Shown piece after piece: positions 5,595 through 9,745 of a stretch of 9,745 bases of DNA. How positions within the stretch are numbered: position 1 is the first letter of the stretch; each line of letters begins with the position of its first letter. The translations under genes and the position numbers were made by a program. The notes under the pieces are model-generated. The model ran no database searches and had not been told where the DNA came from. It worked only from the letters and a program-made list of their open reading frames with translations. Source of the stretch: CAZUXY01 sp964624235 (GTDB lineage Bacteria; Spirochaetota; UBA4802; UBA5368); assembly GCA_964624235.1 (NCBI GenBank), contig CAZUXY010000095.1, forward strand, positions 1-9,745. The letters run 5' to 3'.

Positions 5595-5658
5595 ATTTAT
5601 TGCAATTTACCTGTTAAAATTTTTTATCATTACTATAATCCATTTGTAGTGCTCCCCC

Positions 5659-6579
5659 TCACCCTCCGTACACCTCCCAACTTTCCTTCAGCATCCGCAC
5701 CATGGTCTGCCTGAGTTCGGGCGGTTCCAGGATCTCCACGTCGCTTCCGTGCATGAAGAGCTGCTTGCAGAGATACCTGTCGTCGGAGAGTGTAAAGGAG
5801 GCGCGGTAGTGCTGTTTCCCGTCCGCCATGAACACCGGGTCCAGTATCGAGAGGTTCTCTTCCATGGTGGTAAGGAGCTTCTCGTGGAAACGCAGCGCCA
5901 CGGCGTATTTCTTCCCGATAAAGGACCCCAGGCTGTCTTTGAAGATCTCGTCCACCGTCGGGGCATCCTCGTCGAACTCATCGTCGAGCACCCTGAGGCC
6001 CATGATGCGGTTCATTATGAACAGCGCCGTGACGTTGTGGCCCAGGTTCTTGCAGACCAGGTAGAGGTTGTTGTTGCGCAGCACCAGGTGGTAGGGATGC
6101 GCCCGGTAGTGCTTCGGTTCCGTCGCCGTGGCGGGGGTGTAGTTGAACTCGATCTTCTTCTTCAAGAGCGCCGCGAAATAGAGGCGGGCCAGCATCCACA
6201 GGCCGTCCCGCGGGTGCTGTTTCATAAGGCGGCGCAGCACTATGTCGCGCCCCGTGTCCTTCACGGTGAAGCCGGCGTAGATCCCCGCAAGGCGCAGGGC
6301 CAGGTCTTCGTCCAGGTCTACGGCCAGCTCGGTGCGGCGGCTCCCCCTCTCGGTGGCGATGTCGATGTCGAACTCGTCGACCAGGTACTTCCTGATATAG
6401 TCCCGTATCGCCTTGTCGGTAAGGGGATCAGCGGGCTCGTCACTGGAAAGCAGGTCGGCCAGCTTGTTGGCGTTCCAGCTCTCGGGGTCGTCGGGGTTCT
6501 GTAACAGGGCCAGCACGTGCAGGCAGCGCTTGATGACGCCCAGGCGGGTCTCGGGGTTGGGAATGGGGGTCGTTTCCAT
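5659..6579 (-). CDS. WYL-domain transcriptional regulator
   Basis: A 306-residue one-component regulator. It starts METTPIPNPETRL, with AGGGAGG seven bases before ATG 6579; an upstream in-frame start at 6633 lacks such a site. Residues about 10-80 form a winged HTH (TRLGVIKRCLHVLALL, then TDKAIRDYIRKYL). Residues about 130-200 are the WYL domain, a ligand-binding Sm-like barrel, with R159-x3-P162-Y163 and L172-Y173-L174 in place of the WYL triad. The C-terminal extension (about 215-306) is the usual WCX-type domain, ending VRMLKESWEVYGG. Such regulators often control defence or DNA-damage genes and may sense nucleic acid or nucleotides. It heads the minus-strand run down to fic. Confidence 0.9.
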   Translation of the reverse strand: METTPIPNPETRLGVIKRCLHVLALLQNPDDPESWNANKLADLLSSDEPADPLTDKAIRDYIRKYLVDEFDIDIATERGSRRTELAVDLDEDLALRLAGIYAGFTVKDTGRDIVLRRLMKQHPRDGLWMLARLYFAALLKKKIEFNYTPATATEPKHYRAHPYHLVLRNNNLYLVCKNLGHNVTALFIMNRIMGLRVLDDEFDEDAPTVDEIFKDSLGSFIGKKYAVALRFHEKLLTTMEENLSILDPVFMADGKQHYRASFTLSDDRYLCKQLFMHGSDVEILEPPELRQTMVRMLKESWEVYGG

Positions 6580-6735
6580 GGCGGGACCTCCCTTTTTTTG
6601 GGGGAATGTAGCATCGGTGCCGTAATTAATCAAATGTTTTTAGGCGGCGGCATTAATCACCCCGCGGCACGAAACGTCCGATACAAGGCGATTGCCGACG
6701 GAGATACAGCAGGAGAAAAGGTGTAAAGAAACGGG

Positions 6736-6924
6736 TCAGCGGCCCGACTTCTGCGCGTCGCCGATACTTTTGAACCTGAAAACGCCCCTGCGGCACGTAG
6801 GCGGCTTAAGGCGGAACGCGAACGCGAACAGTTGCGATACTCTTCGGTAGTAATGGTCGTCTGGCTTGTAACACCAGAGCGCCCTGTCGGCCTCTTCGAA
6901 TGAACGGTAACGGTATATCGGCAC
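6736..6924 (-). CDS. small partner protein of the nucleotidyltransferase
   Basis: A 62-residue protein, MPIYRYRSFEEADRALWCYK and onward to GVFRFKSIGDAQKSGR. I recognise the pattern (MPIYRYxxFEEAxRxLWxxxPDxxYYxRVxxL...GVFxFxSIxxA) as a small protein often found beside AbiEii-like nucleotidyltransferases. Its GTG start shares one base with the stop of that gene (TAGTG), and AAAGGGGG lies just upstream, so the two are translationally coupled. Short, basic and partly helical, it could be the antitoxin or the target subunit of the pair; that role is inferred from position only. Confidence 0.8.
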   Translation of the reverse strand: MPIYRYRSFEEADRALWCYKPDDHYYRRVSQLFAFAFRLKPPTCRRGVFRFKSIGDAQKSGR

Positions 6925-7412
6925 TACGAGCCCCCTTTCTTTTCAAGCAGCGACCGCAGAAAGTCGGCGTCACGGTGGTCTACCGGGCGTACCGTGTCTT
7001 TCTTCATGTCGTACAACGACGCGGCGGTCGCCAGCCGTACCGGTACGTTACGGATGAGGCGAATCTCGTATTCAATGTCGTCATATTCGAAGGCGTCGCC
7101 TATTTTCACGATAAGATCGATATAAAAGCCGTCGGGGGACCCGTAACGTATCACGGGATAACGTTCCAGTTCTACCAGGGTGATCTCTCCTATACTCTCG
7201 TCGTCGAACACCGACAGAAGCGACCTCTTGAGTCGATTGACGTTGTCCGTATCGGGCCGGATGAACAGATCAATGTCTTCGGTGACGCGCGGCAGACCGT
7301 GCAGTATTACGGCGTATCCGCCTATGAGCACATAGTCGACATCTTCCCGGTTAAGGGCGTTAAGCAACTCGATGAAGCGGTCGAACAGGTTCACGGTTTC
7401 TTTCATGTTCAA
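6924..7412 (-). CDS. AbiEii-like nucleotidyltransferase
   Basis: A nucleotidyltransferase-fold protein of about 162 residues. The fold signature is present: YVLIGGYAVILHG (G31-G32, H38-G39) then R42-x-T44-x-D46-I-D48-L, where the two Asp bind metal, and a later Asp strand (GFYIDLIVKIG) for the third carboxylate. Relatives act as AbiEii-type toxins modifying RNA or as small-molecule NTases. It is shorter than full AbiEii, so it may be a minimal NTase. The start is uncertain: TTG 7412 has AAGGA eight bases away, whereas ATG 7406 would leave a 14-base gap. It shares one base with the small gene 6736-6924. Confidence 0.85.
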   Translation of the reverse strand: MNMKETVNLFDRFIELLNALNREDVDYVLIGGYAVILHGLPRVTEDIDLFIRPDTDNVNRLKRSLLSVFDDESIGEITLVELERYPVIRYGSPDGFYIDLIVKIGDAFEYDDIEYEIRLIRNVPVRLATAASLYDMKKDTVRPVDHRDADFLRSLLEKKGGS

Positions 7413-7573
7413 TGCGGGCTTCCTTACCTCATACTCTATTAGAACCGGTATAAATCAACCCTATTTTTTATCTGATTAAACCCGCGCCGAACTACTATAA
7501 TGGCGTCATTGCTGTTTTTCTAGAACCACCGCACGAAAGGTGTAAAGGTTGTGTAGCATCCCCGTAAAAAAAG

Positions 7574-7603
7574 TTGACTTTTCGGTTTGTTGAAAGATTA
7601 AAT
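7574..7603 (+). promoter_or_regulatory. candidate promoter for the MNT/HEPN pair
   Basis: TTGACT (7574-7579) and TTAAAT (7598-7603) are 18 bases apart and lie about 46 bases before the MNT start at 7650. A perfect TATAAT at 7496-7501 with a poor -35 (CTGATT, 18-base spacer) is a second, more distant candidate. The whole 7442-7649 gap serves two divergent operons. Confidence 0.45.
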
Positions 7604-7649
7604 AACCCTTACAGTCAATGAACGAAGTACATAATGACGCAACGGTCTG

Positions 7650-8006
7650 ATGAACATGACAGGTAAAGGAATAAACGACCTTCCCCTGCGGCCGAACGAA
7701 AAGGCCGCGCTGGAAGACCTGAAAAACGGGCTGAAGAAAACCTTCGACGGTTGTGATCTGGTTCTCTTCGGCTCCCGCGCAAGGGGCGAAGGGGACGCGC
7801 AATCCGATCTGGATGTGCTGATACTGGTTCCGGGGACGGTTGACCGCACGATGAGGGAGGCGATCAACGAAATCTCCTACTCCATCGAACTGCGGCAGGA
7901 CGTGGTATTCGGAAAAATAATCCGGGGAAAGAAAGAATGGAGTTCGCGACTTTCCCGCGCGTTGCCCCTCCATTCTACGATCGAGCGGGAAGGAGTGCCT
8001 CTTTGA
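7650..8006 (+). CDS. MNT-type nucleotidyltransferase (antitoxin of an MNT/HEPN pair)
   Basis: A 118-residue minimal nucleotidyltransferase. The canonical G41-S42-x10-D53-x-D55 motif is complete (GSRARGEGDAQSDLDVLI), and D84 in the RQDVVFGK strand is a good third metal ligand. In described MntA/HepT systems the MNT protein adds AMP to the HEPN toxin and so silences it; the same chemistry is likely here. The C-terminus (LPLHSTIEREGVPL) is also typical. No strong ribosome site precedes ATG 7650 or ATG 7656, so the exact start is unsure. The stop TGA overlaps the TTG start of the HEPN gene by two bases. Confidence 0.88.
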   Translation: MNMTGKGINDLPLRPNEKAALEDLKNGLKKTFDGCDLVLFGSRARGEGDAQSDLDVLILVPGTVDRTMREAINEISYSIELRQDVVFGKIIRGKKEWSSRLSRALPLHSTIEREGVPL

Positions 8007-8419
8007 AATCCGAATATGTCGAGATGGCGGCATACCGTCTCGAAAAAGCCAGGGCGACCCTTTCGGATGCCCGCCGTTTTCTGGAAAATGCCACCACCTC
8101 CTCGGTCGTCAATCGATTATATTATGCTTTGTTTTACGCGGTGAACGCGCTGCTGATCACAGACGGCCGTTCATCGGCAAAACATTCGGGCGTGCGGTCC
8201 CTTTTCAACAGGGAATATGTAAAAACAGGGATCGTCCGGAAGGAATACGGCAGGCTTTATTCGGTGTTATACGATGCGCGACAGGAAGGCGATTATGCTG
8301 ACTTCATTGAATTCGATCGAAAGGAAGTACAGGCATGGCTTGAAATGGCGGTGATGTTTATCGATTCAGTAGGCAATCTGGTCGAGAGCAGGATCGCTGG
8401 AAACAGGAAAGAAGAATAG
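8003..8419 (+). CDS. HEPN-domain protein (UPF0332-like), probable toxin
   Basis: A 138-residue HEPN protein, a four-helix bundle of the type that often acts as an RNase in toxin and defence modules. Visible traits are N37-R38-L-Y-Y-A-L-F in helix 2 and the K60-H61-S-G-V...F segment typical of the UPF0332 group; R56-x4-H61 happens to match the Rx4H spacing of catalytic HEPN proteins. A longer open frame extends to 7937, but I start at TTG 8003. AAGGAG lies seven bases before it, and the homologous part (KSEYVEMAAYRLEKA) begins there. TTGA overlap with the MNT gene means tight coupling. Cleavage activity is inferred, not shown. Confidence 0.86.
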   Translation: MKSEYVEMAAYRLEKARATLSDARRFLENATTSSVVNRLYYALFYAVNALLITDGRSSAKHSGVRSLFNREYVKTGIVRKEYGRLYSVLYDARQEGDYADFIEFDRKEVQAWLEMAVMFIDSVGNLVESRIAGNRKEE

Positions 8420-8498
8420 CCGCTGTTCCGACGTTTTCCCCACCTTTCAGCTTTCATACAGCCGGTTTTACCTTATTTTAATTAATACCATCACACCT

Positions 8499-8579
8499 CC
8501 CCAAGATAGACCTTCAGGGTAGAGCATTTTTAACCCGGGTGGGTATACTGTAACCGGCTTGGGGAAAGCATATTTTTTT
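8499..8579 (+). terminator. possible terminator of the MNT/HEPN operon
   Basis: CCCCAAG (8499-8505) pairs with CTTGGGG (8558-8564), followed within nine bases by a run of seven T (8573-8579). A small GCTT/AAGC stem sits right before the T-run. The loop is long and the stem modest, so this is a weak call. Confidence 0.3.
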
Positions 8580-8600
8580 CCACATCACTGACAAGCAAGG

Positions 8601-8760
8601 CCGGTTTCCGCACAGGGAACCGGGCATATCGCCGTCGGCATTATTACGGTATGGAATATTTGTGTCGTTGCCGCGTTGGCCGACACTGTGAAGCAGGGCC
8701 GCATATACAGATGTATGGCCCGGGCGTTTTGGGAAGGGAATCTAATGACGGTACGCCGTC
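8601..8760 (+). ncRNA. candidate structured 5' leader (four consecutive hairpins)
   Basis: Four stem-loops in 160 bases. At 8601-8623 a 9-bp stem with one G-U pair closes a GCACA loop. At 8662-8686 GTGTCG and CGACAC pair, with an inner GCC/GGC. At 8696-8721 GGGCC and GGCCC enclose ATACA-GA-TGTAT with a four-base bulge. At 8747-8760 GACGG-TACG-CCGTC forms a perfect hairpin. The last ends 13 bases before the GAGGT ribosome site of the gene at 8787. No known riboswitch class is recognised. Confidence 0.35.
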
Positions 8761-8786
8761 TTGGAAAATTAAAGTGAGGTGCTACT

Positions 8787-9461
8787 ATGCGAAAACTCAT
8801 TATCACCATGGCGTTACTGGTTATCGGCGGCCCGGCCTTTGCGGCGGGACCGGGCGAGGTGCGTTTGATCTTTTCAGGGGGGCTGGGCGCTTCGGGCGCA
8901 AGCTACACCGCCTGGACGGGGCGGGATGTAGGCGTGTGGATGCTGGGCGACCCGACGCTCTTCAATAACGGCGAATCTGAAGTGCAGGCCGCGTGGAACA
9001 TCGGTATCGGGGCCGGTTATTACTTCAACGAAACGCTTTCGCTCATAACGGGGCTCTATTACGACTCGAAACCGCTGAAGTTCGTGTATCCCCGCAACAC
9101 CGCCCTGAACGACCTGGTCTTCGAGGTAAACGCCGCGTTCATCACGGTTCCCGTGGGGCTTCGTGTTCACCTTAACGCGTTCTTCTTCGGCGGCGGGCTT
9201 TATGCCGGGTTCCTGGTGAACGATGATGTGGACATCAAGGCAGGGGACGTGACCATCGCCACCGGCGAACTTGACGGCAACAGCGAGTTCGGCCTTTTTG
9301 TCGACGTGGGGGTTGATTTCTCGGTGAGCGAGAAGGGGTCGATCCTGGTATTCGCCCGTTACGAGCACGGCCTCAGTTATTACTACAACAAGGAGGACAT
9401 TGTCACCGATATAAAGACACGATCGCTACAGTTCAACGTGGGGTACGCGCATACGCTGTAG
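8787..9461 (+). CDS. outer-membrane beta-barrel protein
   Basis: A 224-residue exported protein. The signal peptide MRKLIITMALLVIGGPAFA has an AFA cleavage site after residue 19. The mature part is a series of alternating amphipathic strands (VRLIFSGGLGASGASY, WNIGIGAGYYFNETLSLITG, FITVPVGLRVHL, FFFGGGLYAGFLV, FGLFVDVGVDFSV, SILVFARYEHGLSYYY, SLQFNVGYAHTL). This is the pattern of small porin-like OMP_b-brl-type barrels of about eight to ten strands. GAGGT lies seven bases before the ATG. The last residue is Leu rather than the more common Phe. It lies between the hairpin-rich leader and the 104-bp repeat; if the ends join, it is convergent with the lipoprotein operon. Confidence 0.85.
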   Translation: MRKLIITMALLVIGGPAFAAGPGEVRLIFSGGLGASGASYTAWTGRDVGVWMLGDPTLFNNGESEVQAAWNIGIGAGYYFNETLSLITGLYYDSKPLKFVYPRNTALNDLVFEVNAAFITVPVGLRVHLNAFFFGGGLYAGFLVNDDVDIKAGDVTIATGELDGNSEFGLFVDVGVDFSVSEKGSILVFARYEHGLSYYYNKEDIVTDIKTRSLQFNVGYAHTL

Positions 9462-9472
9462 CGCGCTGGCCG

Positions 9473-9576
9473 TCTACCTCACCCCCGGCCCCTCTCCTTC
9501 GCAAGGAGAGGGGCGATTGTTTCAGGGGACCGGTTCATGACCCTGTCATTTCGAATCCCCGTAGGGGTGAGAAATC
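9473..9576. repeat. 104-bp dispersed repeat, copy B
   Basis: Gap-free partner of 2448-2551 in the same orientation. The 11-bp hairpin is unchanged (9489-9499 with 9503-9513), and the distal hairpin is CCCC-GTA-GGGG. It begins 11 bases after the stop codon of the beta-barrel gene, so its hairpin may affect the end of that mRNA. Its last bases, GAGAAATC (9569-9576), are inverted as GATTTCTC at 9594-9601. Confidence 0.88.
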
Positions 9577-9611
9577 CTGTCGTGCAACAACAAGATTTCT
9601 CCTCCCTGTTG

Positions 9612-9710
9612 GTCGGCCGGCTAAAAGCGCGACCTCGTGTCGCAACGCCGGCACTAGGCCATCCGTGGCCGTCGGCCGGCTAACGACGCGACCTCGTGTC
9701 GCAACGCCGG
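9612..9710. repeat. 58-bp hairpin repeat, right array
   Basis: GTCGGCCGG at 9612 and 9671 starts one 59-bp unit and one partial unit. The first hairpin is GCGAC-CTCGT-GTCGC, with the stem identical to the left array and the loop changed. The second is GGCC-ATCCGT-GGCC (9657-9670), where both arms differ from the left array yet pair perfectly. It runs into the terminal 55-bp repeat. Confidence 0.88.
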
Positions 9711-9745
9711 GTGCGCACACGATGTGCGCCTGCACACGCACGCCA
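9691..9745. repeat. 55-bp exact terminal direct repeat, right copy
   Basis: Identical to 1-55. It contains the end of a 58-bp repeat unit and the first part of the GC-rich hairpin block, cut at the window end inside the larger hairpin. Confidence 0.95.

Larger units (their letters stand above)
8420..8786. other. non-coding, hairpin-rich stretch before the beta-barrel gene
   Basis: No gene is supported. The stretch holds at least four local stem-loops (8601-8623, 8662-8686, 8696-8721, 8747-8760). It also has a set of competing inverted repeats: AGCCGGTT 8460-8467 with AACCGGCT 8552-8559, and CCCCAAG 8499-8505 with CTTGGGG 8558-8564. TATACT at 8544-8549 resembles a -10 box but has no -35. It could be a long 5' leader of the gene at 8787 or carry a small RNA. 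Confidence 0.5.

Noticed and set aside
5749..6504. 251-codon plus-strand frame over the WYL gene
   Set aside because: Shadow of a clear WYL regulator in high-GC DNA.
7937..8002. 22-residue N-terminal extension of the HEPN protein
   Set aside because: It overlaps the MNT coding sequence; the AAGGAG-supported TTG at 8003 fits the family start.
8651..8968. 105-codon plus-strand frame before and into the beta-barrel gene
   Set aside because: It overlaps the signal peptide of a well-supported gene out of frame and crosses several hairpins.
1..9745. Plasmid or phage genome
   Set aside because: Despite matching ends there is no replication initiator, partition, relaxase, integrase or virion gene.

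Overview
The window looks like an accessory, toxin-antitoxin-rich stretch of a diderm (Gram-negative-type) bacterium. Two lipoproteins with lipoboxes, a beta-barrel outer-membrane protein and a FliL-like protein show an outer membrane and probably flagella. A spirochaete would fit, but nothing here proves the phylum. Both ends of the window are the same 55 bases. The piece is therefore either a 9690-bp circle or a chromosomal segment closed by an assembly overlap inside a repeat. I see no replication, partition, mobilisation, integrase or transposase gene, so I favour the chromosomal reading.

Layout. (1) 1-221: 58-bp tandem repeats made of paired hairpins. (2) 1621 to 225, minus strand: a tight operon of a FliL-like exported protein, a small Cys-rich lipoprotein and a lipoprotein with VTKTVxEY repeats. 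(3) 2363 to 1853, minus: an intact ribbon-helix-helix antitoxin/RelE-type toxin pair with a palindromic operator. (4) 2448-3031: a 104-bp dispersed hairpin repeat abutting the truncated, frameshifted remains of a HigB2/HigA2-like pair. (5) 6579 to 3155, minus: a four-gene run of a WYL regulator, an unrecognised Cys-rich protein, a small unrecognised protein and a Fic-domain enzyme. The two unrecognised genes are markedly A+T-rich, and a stray copy of the WYL 3' end lies beyond Fic at 3063-3113. (6) 7412 to 6736, minus: an AbiEii-like nucleotidyltransferase with a small partner. (7) 7650-8419, plus: a divergent MNT nucleotidyltransferase/HEPN pair. (8) 8420-8786: a non-coding leader full of hairpins, then an outer-membrane beta-barrel gene (8787-9461). 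(9) 9473-9745: the 104-bp repeat again, then the 58-bp hairpin repeats.

How it fits together. Five modules of toxin-antitoxin, nucleotidyltransferase or Fic type lie in about 6.5 kb between two cell-envelope loci, as in a defence or addiction island that gains and loses modules. The broken HigBA-like locus, the duplicated WYL tail and the dispersed repeats are the scars of that turnover. The WYL/Cys-rich/small/Fic run is the best candidate for an undescribed system. The 58-bp repeat, whose hairpin stems change in compensatory fashion, is the most interesting non-coding element.
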